From: Zizania palustris
Lineage: Eukaryota; Streptophyta; Magnoliopsida; Poales; Poaceae
Reading direction: 5' to 3'
Assembly (NCBI GenBank): GCA_019279435.1
Contig: JAAALK010000288.1
Span: 70,060,329 to 70,124,328, forward strand
Length of the DNA stretch: 64,000 bases
Of this stretch, positions 1 to 10,000 are shown in pieces. The first letter of the stretch is position 1; each line of letters starts with the position of its first letter. The notes under the pieces are model-generated. The model made no database searches, was not told the DNA's origin, and was given only the letters and a program-made list of their open reading frames with translations. Both the position numbers and the translations under genes were made by a program.

Positions 1-51
1 GCAGGCGGCGGTGGTACTTGTTAATCTAGGTTTGCCTGGCCATAAGTGTAG

Positions 52-672
52 CTATGTGTTTTGGCTGTGGATGATGTAACCGGAAATGTGATGGTTTTTT
101 CCAGTATTGCCGTCGGTTCTACTATAAATATGCTGTGCTAGCGGGATACTAGTGATTGGTGCTGGTGAATCGGCCTCAGTAAAACCGAATCTTCTAAATA
201 CTACTACCACTTGCGAGACAACTGCGGGTTCTAGTTTGTTGGCTAGCGAGGCGCTAACCGCTTGATGAATAGAAGCACCTATTCTACGGTCAACTTGTGA
301 GGCAGATAAAGGGGGTGATGACGGGCGTACCTGGGTTAGGTTGAGGTTTTCGCGCATGACGAAGCTCGAGCGTGTCTTTATGCAATCTCTGAGCATCAGC
401 TCTTCGAGTTCCTTCTTATTCGCTTCGATCTTTGCTCGGTCTGCCTCAGATATGTCTGCCATGGTGGGCGTCATAATGTTGCGGTCGTCGATGTCCGCGC
501 CCCCCATAGTGTTCATCGGCGATGTGGTGGATGTAGATGCAGTAGAGGTACCCGCTACTGATGTAGAGGTAGTAGTCATGGTTGGCGTTGTCCCCAGCGG
601 AGTCGCCAAAAAGTGTGTTGACGCAGATATGCGCCCCCACACTTGGGCCGATTCGACGTCTAAAAGTATCAC
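52..672 (-). pseudogene. Putative gag N-terminal region of the old LTR element
   Basis: A 206-residue open frame lies just downstream of the presumed PBS on the minus strand. Its first third is very rich in Ser, Thr and Met, followed by a charged stretch (EADRAKIEANKKELEELM) that looks helical. This composition resembles the N-terminal part of some plant gypsy gag proteins, but no zinc knuckle or protease motif is visible before the stop at 52. The start codon region (MILLDVES) is recognisable in the diverged opposite-strand copy near 16440, which argues that the frame is genuine and not an accident. Function is inferred only from position; the rest of the element would lie left of the window. 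Confidence 0.4.
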
Positions 673-939
673 AATGATACCAACGTCGCATTCTGACTAC
701 CCTGGATAGTGACAAGGGATTTGGACTCACCAGGCAATCAGATAAATAATTAATATTTCAATCCAATTGGCCAAAAAATACTAGTAACAATGTAAACAGT
801 AAAAAAACAGCTTCGGTGGAATGGGGGCTTCAGCGGAAGGCTTCGGCGTGGTGCGGAGGATCCCGGATGGACTGGAGGGGAGCCCTCGGTCTGACCGATC
901 GTTGCCGAAAATATCTTGACGAAGGGGGCTCCGGTCAGA

Positions 940-944
940 CCGGC
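940..944. repeat. Target-site duplication of Gy1, left copy (CCGGC)
   Basis: CCGGC lies immediately before the TGTAACACCCC terminus and is repeated at 13439-13443, right after the 3' LTR terminus GCGCTACA. Removing Gy1 and one copy restores the host motif GGTCAGACCGGCCCTACG. Confidence 0.93.
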
Positions 945-3900
945 TGTAACACCCCAAATTTTCAAAGGAATAAAAATATTAATTAATCTAAATTCCTGGA
1001 ATTTTATTATTTTGGAAATACCTTTAATGCCCTCCTTCACCATTTTGAACTACAACCTAGATGAAATGGCCTAACCAGGAGCATAAAATTTTTATGTATG
1101 ATCCTAAGGCCAAGATATATTTTTGAGAATTTTTACAAATTTTTATCAACCTTGGAAGTAGCACTATTATTTTAAACCAATTTCTGCAATTATTTTTAAT
1201 CAGAAAGCATTTTAAACAGTAATGGCCCCCCTCCCTTTCTCTCTCTCCCGGCCGGCCCAGCCCGTTACTCTCACCCGCCTCGGACTGGCAGCCCGACCCC
1301 ACCCGTCAATGAGCCCCTCTCCCCTCGCGCGCGCACCCGACACCCTGGCCCCACCTATTGGCGCCAACCGCCCCCTCTCGCGCCCGAGCCTGACCCCACC
1401 CATCAGCCGCCTCGCTCGTGCGCTCATGCCCGCTGGCCAGTGGCCCCCGCCTGTCAGTACCATCGTCCACCTCATGCCACCACCCCCAAATCACGTCGGC
1501 TGATGACCTCGCCCTCGGATTCGCCTCGCCGGCACCTCCCCCATTAAATTGACGCCATTAATCGGTCCCCCGCGCTGGCCGTTTCCCCTCGTTAACCCAC
1601 GCTATTAAGCCATGGGATCAGCGCTCGTGTGCATGGCAGACCTCACCGGCACCATTGAAAACCCCCCTCTCGGCTTTCCTTGTATACGTCGCCCGTTATC
1701 CCTCACCGGTGCTCCTATTTAAGCCCCCTGGCCGTCCGCGTGTGAGCCCCCACGCTCACTCATTGCGAGAACCAACAGAACACCCTCACTTCGGATTTTA
1801 GCGCACCACTATCGCCCGCACTCCAGCCACCACTCGCCATCGCCGAAGCCCCTCTCCGTCCACGCCGACCACACCTCCATGATCGCCAAGGCCATCCCGA
1901 CCTCGGCCACCACTCCATCATCGACGAACCCCGCTGGATCGCCACTACCGATGAGGACCCGAACATCTTTGCCGCCTCCGCTCGTCGCCGGCCACACTCC
2001 GTCGACCGTTCGTCACCACAAGGGTACCCTCATGATCCCCGTAGTGTCCTCTTTTCGTTTTAGGCCTTAGGTACGACCGCCGTTGCTCGCCGTGGCCTCT
2101 GGCCCGCTCGCCATCGCCAGAGTAGACGACTGGCACGGGTTGAGTACCCGTGCCATGTTGGATCTGATCCCGACCGTGCGATCGCGATCAGACGACTCAG
2201 GTTATATCGCACGTTCGGTCCAATCTAGTTCGTCGGATCGCAGCGAAGGGGTACGTTCTAATCTGAGTCGTTCGCTAGATTTAAAATCCCACATCGCATT
2301 TGGGCCGCACGATGTGTACCGGTTCGATGTTTTAATCTCAGCCGTCCATGTCACTTTAACTCCCCCGCCTCGCCCTCACGCGTTGGATCTAGATCCAACG
2401 GTCCAGATCGATCCGGCGCACGCGCACAGTGCGCGGGTTCACCATGGGCCTGGCTCACCGTGGACCCGACATGATTTAAATTTAAAAATAAATTCCAAAA
2501 ACTATTTTAAACTTATAAAATTCATATCTAGCGCATTTTAACTTCAAAAATTACCATTCCAATTTCAGAAAATTTGTAATATTATTCTCTTCATGTTCAT
2601 CCAATAAAAATAGTATGTTTACTTTGGATTTTTCATGGTTATTTAAATAGGTATTCAAATGCACTTAGGGTAAAAATGTAAATTCAATTATTTGGATTTC
2701 AGTTAAGTTCATATTTATTCATTTCCTATTAATATAGTGAAACCACTAATTTTTCTCTGAACCATTTATTTCAAATTAAAAAGAAAACTTAAAATGAGAT
2801 TTTTCACAATTCAAAACCCCTTATAAAAAGGACAATAATCCCTTTTAGTTAATTTTAAAATCATTTATAAAATAAGTTTCAGAAAATAAACAACTTGGTT
2901 TCCTTTAATTTGGACCAATCAAAACCTATGTTCTTGTTGTGTGATTTTATATTGTTTAATCAGATGTTGTATTTATTTTATTCTACTTTATTTATATTGG
3001 AAAGACTACGACGCCGCCGAGGAGCCGGAATACTTCCCAGAAGTCCCTCCCTCGCCTTTTGCTGAACAAGGCAAGGCACCAAACCAATCTTTTGAGCATA
3101 TTGAACCCATGTTTTATTAAACTATCGCTAAAACACATAGGATATACATGCATTAGTCAAATGAAACCCTTAAAATATATCTATTAGGATCCCCCGACCT
3201 TGATGTGCAACCCAAGCCATGCTCTCTATCCTAAACTCCTTGTCCCCATATGATTAGTATTATTAGCTAGTGTCCAATGTATTGACACGATTGCTGTAGG
3301 ATTAAAAATGAGTCGTAGCGATTGGTTCTACTATATGATCCCCGTTATTCTCATCTCTGGAATTCTGTCGGTGTTGGAGTTGTGGTTGTGAGTGAATGCA
3401 TGGTGGGTTCCGGGTGCAAGCTAGGGCATTGGTCGGTAGCACCCGGGGCATTATAAGGACCGGTCTGCGGGATCTGTTGCAATACACTTCCGTACTAACC
3501 ACAAGTCTAATGGGTAAGTCCTAACTAAGGTATGGAGTGTTCCAAACTGAGGCCACCATTTGGAGATGGGTCAAGCAGCACCTGCGGGTGGCTTGTATCG
3601 ACGTGGCGCAAAAGGGGGTGCGACGTTAGCCGGGATGCGGCCCGGCGCACTGGCGAAACCTAGAGCGGGTGGTTATCGCTTGGAGCATTTCATGTTGAGG
3701 TTTTGGCACGAGTTCTCGTGGTATGGGTCATCTCGTTACATCTTGGTGTTTGGGATGAGTGCGTGCCTTGTGGGTACAGTAGTACATCTCTGATCAGAGT
3801 CATAAATCTTTTCGAAAAGCCAAGCCCATGGTCAAGGGCGGGTTGCGTGACATCCCACAGTTAGATCACTTTTGATATGTATGTGCATGATGGTTGGACA

Positions 3901-4377
3901 TGTAAGGACTGTTGTGCGAGGAGGTAAAACGTACTCCTCGAGTTAGATGATATTATGATGTTCATGTTTATTATTCCGCATGATAAAATTGACTACACTA
4001 AATGCAATTACTAAAAATGTACTTTTCTGCACTTTTAGCCATTACCCTTCCGTTGTTATTACCGTGCATTACTATTGCATTTGTGGTGGCTTGTTGAGTA
4101 CTTTTTGTACTCATACCCGTTGAACACCTCAGAGGATGCCTACTACGAAGACGGTCTGGAGTAGCGACCCAGTCAAGTGAAAAGATCTGGAAGAAGGCGT
4201 TCGTCATGCATTTCAATTATTTTTATTACTGTTTTTATTAAACTCTGATGTAATAAATATGGTCTGTGTACCATGAATATTGTCGTATGTCCGATTGTCG
4301 CATGATGAACCTCTTGTATTATTGTTTTTCTTGTGAAATTCAATAATGTTCCGATTTCGATAAATCGGGGCGCTACA
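945..4377 (+). repeat. Gy1 5' LTR
   Basis: A 3433-bp LTR starting TGTAACACCCC and ending GGGGCGCTACA. A TATA-like TATTTAAG at 1715-1722 lies in a GC-rich stretch, followed by an AT-rich part from about 2470. No convincing protein gene is present; the short GC-rich open frames inside are not conserved as proteins. It is paired with 10001-13438. Confidence 0.92.
1715..1722 (+). promoter_or_regulatory. TATA-like box in Gy1 5' LTR
   Basis: TATTTAAG is flanked by GC-rich sequence and conserved at 10777-10784 in the 3' LTR. The related Gy2 3' LTR has TATTTAAA at the equivalent place (48780-48787). It probably marks the U3/R promoter. Confidence 0.5.
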
Positions 4378-4380
4378 AGA

Positions 4381-4394
4381 TGGTATCAGAGCCG
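4381..4394 (+). other. Gy1 primer-binding site
   Basis: TGGTATCAGAGCCG starts three bases after the 5' LTR. It matches the standard complement of the 3' end of plant initiator tRNA-Met used to prime minus-strand synthesis. Confidence 0.9.
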
Positions 4395-4516
4395 ACTTGA
4401 CTGTAGGAAGCAAAACAGACCCGCCTAGCCAATAGCTGCAGAAAATTATTTCCCGAAAACCTACTTTATAAACTTTGTTCCTCTCCTCACTTTTCTTCAA
4501 CTTGTTGTTTTTGTAG

Positions 4517-5289
4517 ATGCCATTTTACCAAGTGCATAGCTACTGCCGCCACTTCGAGGGCTTCGTCAGAGAGCTCCGTATGATGCTCACCTTCCTCGGG
4601 TTCCTCTTCGAGCCCGAATTCCAGGGGGTGTACCTGGAGGAGTTCGCCGGGCCCTGCGATGTCTCCCTCACCGTCCACGGCTCCGGGGAGCATCTGCCAC
4701 CCTACACCACCGCGCTTGGGGGCCCGACTTTCGACGTCGCGTGCCAACGCGTCACTCTCCAGGCTCTTATGGAGCTTAGGATGATCTACTTCAGAACTCG
4801 TCCTTCTGGCTTGTGCCAAAGCGCACTCCCGGCGCCTACCGTAGCATCTACCTCGGAGTTCACTCCGTGCGTGATCCGGTCATGGCCGGGCAGTCGTGTC
4901 TACTTCAGGCCATGGATGACCTCCATACTGAGGCGGTACTTGACGCTGATGAGCACCATGAGGCGGTTGAGTTTCTTCGTGAGGAGACGAAGAACTTGAT
5001 CCAACAGAACGGCGAGCTGTAGCGCAAGATCATGCAGCTGCATAAGGACATCGCGGAGATGGTTCCCCTCCTCTCGAGGAAGAGGAAGCCCATCCGTGAG
5101 CCTGCCCCTCTCCCCAAGAGGATCCCGCCACACCCCTCCACCACCGGACCATCCACCACCAGCGCCCCTGCACCACGCCCCGGCCTCATCTCCGACCCGA
5201 TCATCGAGAATTTTCTCGAGCCCAACATTCTTCGGGAGCCGTGTACTCGTGGTTCCGAGAGCACGGAGACCGCCTCCGGTGGCGAGTAG
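4517..5289 (+). pseudogene. Gy1 ORF upstream of gag (ORF0-like), broken
   Basis: This is an extra reading frame between the PBS and gag. The first part (from 4517) reads in one frame to about 4795. The homologous continuation (VPKRTPG..., then MDDLHTEAVLDADEHHEAV) is in another frame, so a frameshift lies near 4790-4796. A TAG at 5020-5022 then interrupts a helical, heptad-like segment, and the same frame continues to 5289 with a Pro-rich tail. The same protein type occurs in Gy2 at 42506-43312, sharing FVRELRM, FLGF, GGPTF and LQAL-ELRMIY motifs. I recognise no enzymatic domain. Extra ORFs before gag have been reported in some grass gypsy elements; function is unknown. The paired conservation suggests past selection. 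Confidence 0.7.
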
Positions 5290-5494
5290 GCGCTAGTTAC
5301 CGTTACTTGACTAATAATTTTATGTATGTGGTACCATCTACAACGAGTTGAGTTGTGGGTGTATTAAAATAAGAGCTGAATTGTATTGAACATTTTATAC
5401 CACTTGGTTTATAAATATATAAGCCCTACGAGCCATTTTTGATTGTATTGTTGTTTCATCATCTTTTTGCCTTATAACATCGTATATTCAGAAG

Positions 5495-6883
5495 ATGACC
5501 GACCACCAGAACACCGGCTCCAACAACGGAGAAGGAGGAAGCCGTAACGTGCCCGAGGGTGTTGTACCCAACTGGGGTGCAACGGGCCCACGACAGTCTG
5601 GGTCGCCATCCGCCAACCATCCCACCTTGGCGGAAATGATGGCGAACCAGAACCAAATAATCACCGCCCTCCTCACTCAAATGCAGCACCAACAAGCTCA
5701 GTTGGACCGTCTGCAAAATGGGGAGCCTGCCCCTCGCGCACCAGCACCCGCACCAGCTCCCCAACTCTCAGAGTTCCTGCGAGTGGGCCCGCCCATCTTC
5801 TCTAGCACCACCAACCCCATGGAGGTCGGAGATTGGCTCCGCACCATTGGGAAGAAGCTAGACCTCCTCCCCTGCACCGACCGGGAGCGAGTGGCCTTTG
5901 CCACACACCAGCTCCAGGGTCCCGCCGCAGAATGGTGGGACAACTACCATGAGTCCCAGCCAGAGGACCATGTGGTGACATGGGCAGAGTTCACCATCAC
6001 CTTTCGCGCCGCCCACGTCCCCGCCAGAGTCATCGCGGTGAAGCAGCAGGAGTTCCGCGACCTGCAGCAGGGCAGCCAGTCTGTCATGGAGTACCTCCAT
6101 GAGTTCAACCGTCTGGCTCTCTACATGCCAGAAGAGGTGCGGACCGACGCCCTCCGCCAGGCTAAGTTCCTCCGGGGACTTAAGGATGAGTTGTCCATCC
6201 AGCTCGTCGCCACCGACTACGCCGACTTCCAATGGATAGTAAACAAAGCGCTCATCCAAGAGACTGAGCAAAACAAGTTGGACCTCAAAAAGAGGAAGAT
6301 GATCGCCTTGAAGCATCAGCAAGCGAATTCCCAGAGGCCCCGCTTCGTTCCTCTGCCACCAGCACCCGCATACCATCCTCGGCCCGCCTACAGGCCACCT
6401 CACGCCACCGGTGGATCCAATGCTGGGCATCCCCGCCCCGCTCCACCAGCTCCGGTCGCTCAGCCGACACCCGCGACCAAGGCTCCGGTTTTGAAGGATC
6501 GCCAAGGGAGGCCGGTCGTCTGCTTCAACTGCCGGAAGGAAGGGCACTATTCGCACCAGTGTCCCCACCCCAAGCAGCCCCAAGGCGCAGCACCCAACCA
6601 GGCGGTTCGTGCCCGCGTCAACCACATCACCGCGGAGGAAACTCAAGAGGCTCCCGAAGTCATGCTCGGTACATTTACCGCAAATTCCGTACCGGCTATA
6701 ATATTATTAGACTCTGGAGAAACACACTCTTTCATCTCGGAAGATTTTGTGAAAACCAATGACTTGGAAGTACTCCCTCTATCAGTCCCCAAGATGATTG
6801 CCACTCTAGGCAATAAAACCTTAGCCCACTTATACAGCCCTAAGGTTAAGATAGAGATCCAAGAAGTATTGTTCCGGGCCTAG
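5495..6883 (+). pseudogene. gag: Gy1 gag and protease (ends at a premature TAG)
   Basis: A 462-codon frame encodes the capsid/nucleocapsid precursor. It has a Gln/Pro-rich N-terminus, a retrotransposon gag core at about residues 90-260 (AAEWWDN, FRDLQQGSQSV, FLRGLKDEL), a Pro-rich linker, and one CCHC zinc knuckle at C343, C346, H351 and C356. The protease active-site region follows at D406 as LDSGE, where Gy2 has the canonical DTGA. The frame stops at TAG 6881-6883, but homology continues directly in the same frame (LILGMDWL), so the stop is a mutation and not the natural gag end. Gag-pol of this family would be one polyprotein. Confidence 0.9.
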
Positions 6884-7540
6884 CCAGTCCTCATAAAGTG
6901 CACCAGACTCGACCTCATCCTAGGGATGGACTGGTTGATGAAGCACAAGGGAGTGATCGACTGTGCCAACAAGTCTGTCATAGTGACCAACCCTGAAGGC
7001 GAAGCCGTCACCTTTCGGATGACCAGTCGCAAACCGCTCGAAGCGTCCCTCCATTCGCTAGCCCTTGAGGATGTGCCCATAGTCAAAGAGTTCATGGACG
7101 TCTTCCCAGAGGACATACCTGGAATGCCTCCCAAGCGGGACATCGAATTCAGAATCGAACTTGTCCCCGGGACCACTCCAATCTCCAAGCACCCATACCG
7201 GATGGCCGCCAATGAATTAGCCGAAGTCAAGAGCAACATCGAAGACTTGGAGCAGAAAGGCTACATTCGACCGAGTACCTCCCCCTGGGGTGCACCGGTC
7301 ATCTTTGCCATGAAAAAGGACAAGACTAAAAGGATGTGCGTGGACTATAGAGCCTTGAACGACGTAACCATCAAGAACAAATACCCGTTGCCTCGGATCG
7401 ACGACCTGTTCGATCAACTGAAGGGATCCTCGGTGTTTTCCAAAATTGACCTCAGGTCAGGTTATCACCAGTTGAGGATTAGAGAAGAGGACATACCCAT
7501 GCCTTCACCTCCCACTATGGACTCTACGAGTATACAATGA
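6884..7540 (+). pseudogene. pol: Gy1 pol: protease end and N-terminal reverse transcriptase
   Basis: In-frame continuation of gag-pol after the 6881 stop. It contains LILGMDWL (protease end) and the RT start with KRDIEFRI, PYRMA, STSPWGAP and CVDYRALN, then KIDLRSGYHQ. Near 7498 the frame is lost by a net 4-base deletion relative to Gy2 (which reads IPKTAFTTRYGLYE), so the frame runs into a false stop at 7538-7540. The true frame continues in the next segment. The RT would make cDNA in the virus-like particle if the element were intact. Confidence 0.88.
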
Positions 7541-8430
7541 TGTCGTTTGGACTCACGAATGCCCCGGCCTTTTTCATGAACATGATGAACAATGTTTTCA
7601 TGGAGTTCTTGGATAAGTTCATCGTGGTATTCATCGACGATATCCTCGTCTACTCCAAGACCAAGGAAGAGCACGAGACTCACCTCCGTCTGACCCTCGG
7701 AAAGCTAAGGGAACAGCAATTGTACGCCAAATACAGCAAGTGCGAATTTTGGTTGTCTGAGGTGAAGTTCCTCGGTCATGTCATATCTACCGGAGGAATA
7801 GCAGTAGACCCAACCACCGTGGAAGCAGTGACCAACTGGCTGCATCCCACGACCATGACCGAGATCTGGAGTTTTCTCGGATTGGCCGGATACTACCGCC
7901 GGTTCATCGAGAATTTTTCAAAGATCACCAAGCCTATGACCAGACTGTTGCAGAAGGAAGTAAAATTTGAATGGACCCCAGATTGCGAAGAAAGCTTCCA
8001 AACCCTCAAGAAGAAGCTCGTGTCAGCTCCTATCCTAACTCTGCCAGACATCCGGAAAGACTTCCATGTCTACTGTGATGCCTCTCGTCAAGGATTGGGA
8101 TGTGTCTTAATGCAAGAGGGGAAGGTGATATCCTACGCCTCTCGACAGCTGAGACCACATGAGCTGAACTACCCAACCCACGACCTAGAATTGGCAGTCG
8201 TGGTTCATGCCTTGAAGATATGGAGATATTACCTTGTGGGGAATCGGTGTGAGGTCTTCACCGACCACAAGAGCCTCAAGTACATATTCACCCAACCGAA
8301 CCTGAACCTCAGGCAAAGGAGATGGTTGGAACTGATCAAGGATTACGACTTGGGTATTCATTATCATCCAGGCAAGGCAAATGTGGTGGCAGATGCCCTT
8401 AGTCGAAAGGGTACTGCAATGCCAACATGA
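7505..8430 (+). pseudogene. pol: Gy1 pol: RT catalytic core and RNase H
   Basis: The frame resumes with AFTSHYGLYE. The RT active site is FIDD, the usual gypsy variant of YxDD, at residues 32-35 counted from the codon at 7537. LGLAGYYRRFIENF and an RNase H of the Ty3 type (DASRQGLGCVL, HDLELAVVVHALK, TDHKSLKYI) follow. The end of RNase H (HYHPGKANVVADALSRKG) is intact. A one-base loss in the GGG near 8410 then shifts the frame, giving a false end at 8430, whereas Gy2 reads on as GYCTAIMIQDH. Confidence 0.9.
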
Positions 8431-9956
8431 TACAGGACCAAGCCCCTTTGCTTTACAAGGAGATGGAAAGGCTGAATCTAGGGATCACCACCCGAGCGTA
8501 CATCGCTTCCTTGGAGTCAAGACCTATCTTGATAGACCAGATCCGAGAAAGGCAGAAGGAAGACCAGGACATCTTGGGGATCCAATAGAACATGAGGAAG
8601 GGTAAAGCCCCCGGATTTTCCGAGGACGAGCATGGTACCATCTGGTTCGGAAACCGGATATGCGTACCCGACAAGCTTGAGTTGAAGACCCTCATCCTTC
8701 AAGAATCCCACGATACTCTATACTTCATTCATCCCGGGAGTATGAAAATGTATCCAGACCTGAAGGAGAAATATTGGTGGGTCAGCATGAAGAGGGAAAT
8801 AGCTAAGTATGTGGCCAAGTGCGACACATGCCGGCGAGTTAAAGCAGAGCATCAAAGACCTGCTGGACTTTTGCAACCTCTCAAGGTCCCCGAATGGAAG
8901 TGGGAAGAGATAGGAATGTACTTCATCACGGGACTGCCTAGGACCCAAGTTGGCCATGATTCTATCTGGGTGATCGTCGATCGACTCACCAAGGTGGCTC
9001 ACTTCGTCCCCATCAAGACAACTTACACTGTCGCCAAGCTGGCCGAATTGTATATGACCCAGATCGTGTGCCTCCACGGAGTTCCTAAGAAGATCGTATC
9101 TAACCGTGGGAGTCAGTTTACCTCCAAGTTTTGGAAGAACCTTTAAGAGGAACTCGGCACCCAGTTGAACTTTAGCACCGCCTATCATCCTCAGACCGAC
9201 GGTCAAACCAAAAGGGTCAACCAAATACTGGAGGATATGCTTAGAGATTGCGCTCTAGACTTTGGTGGAATGTGGGACAAGAACTTGCCCTATGCAGAGT
9301 TCTCCTACAACAATAGCTATCAAGCCAGCCTGCAAATGTCCCCATTCGAAGCACTTTATGGGCATAAGTGCAGAACGCCGTTGCTCTGGGATCAGACCGG
9401 AGAGTCGCAACTGTTTGGGACAGACATATTGAGAGAAGCTGAAGAGAAGGTCAAGATCATCAGGGACATATTGAAAATAGCCCAGTCCCGACAAAAGAGC
9501 TACGCCAATAACCGTCGAAGAGACCTAACCTTTGAGGAGGGTGATTATGTCTATCTTCGAGTCACTCTCCTCCGTGGCACTCAAAGGTTCAACATGAAAG
9601 GCAAGCTAGCACCCCGCTATGTCGGACCTTTTCAGATCCTCCGATGGCAAGGAGAAGTGGCATATCAACTTGAGCTGCCTCCATCATTGGCAGGAGTTCA
9701 CGATGTGTTCCATGTCTCTCAGTTGAAGAAGTGTCTCCACGTGCCCACCGAGCAAGCCGACCTTCAACAACTTAACGTCCAAGAAGATTTGACCTACATC
9801 AAGAAACCCATCAAGATCTTGGAAACCAAGGAAAGGGTAACTAGGAGCCGTGTAGTTCGCTTCTGCAAGGTTCAGTGGGACAACCACCCCGTCGAAGAAG
9901 CCACATGGGAAAAGGAAGACGAACTGAAAGCCCAATACCCTGAACTGTTCGAGTAG
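8411..9956 (+). pseudogene. pol: Gy1 pol: integrase and chromodomain, catalytically dead
   Basis: After the frameshift the frame reads GYCNANMIQDQAPLLY, hits TAG at 8587-8589, and continues with the integrase HHCC finger and core. Compared with the intact Gy2 core, the first catalytic Asp is Tyr (codon 8919-8921), the second Asp is Asn (9102-9104), and the Glu is Lys (9210-9212). A TAA at 9144-9146 replaces a Gln codon. The C-terminus holds a chromodomain-like segment (FCKVQWDNHPVEEATWEKEDEL) that in chromoviruses guides integration to heterochromatin. This copy could not integrate anything on its own. Confidence 0.9.
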
Positions 9957-9986
9957 CGATCCAATCTCGAGGACGAGATTCTTTGT

Positions 9987-9998
9987 AAGGGGGATAGG
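9987..9998 (+). other. Gy1 polypurine tract
   Basis: AAGGGGGATAGG lies two bases before the 3' LTR and serves as the plus-strand primer. The same sequence precedes the Gy2 3' LTR. Confidence 0.88.
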
Positions 9999-10000
9999 TT

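Larger units (their letters stand above)
1..944 (-). mobile_element. Old LTR retrotransposon fragment, part 1 (gag start, PBS, LTR 3' end)
   Basis: Minus-strand remnant running off the left edge. Reading leftward, LTR sequence (944 to about 735) is followed by a putative primer-binding site TGGTGAGTCC near 723-732 and then a gag-like reading frame. The LTR resumes at 13444 after the Gy1 insertion: joining 944 to 13444 regenerates a continuous run of CCGGTCNGACCGG motifs. A diverged copy in the opposite orientation lies at 15923-16465 and shares the LTR end, the PBS region and the gag start, which supports these boundaries. The family is not identified with certainty; a Ty3/gypsy element is likely from the PBS type and the S/T-rich gag start. 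Confidence 0.6.

Noticed and set aside
4381..4394. tRNA-like similarity at TGGTATCAGAGC sites.
   Set aside because: These are retroelement primer-binding sites complementary to a tRNA 3' end, not tRNA genes; no cloverleaf surrounds them.
5858..6646. 262-residue antisense ORF opposite Gy1 gag.
   Set aside because: Shadow of the GC-rich gag coding frame; the sense strand has clear gag domains.
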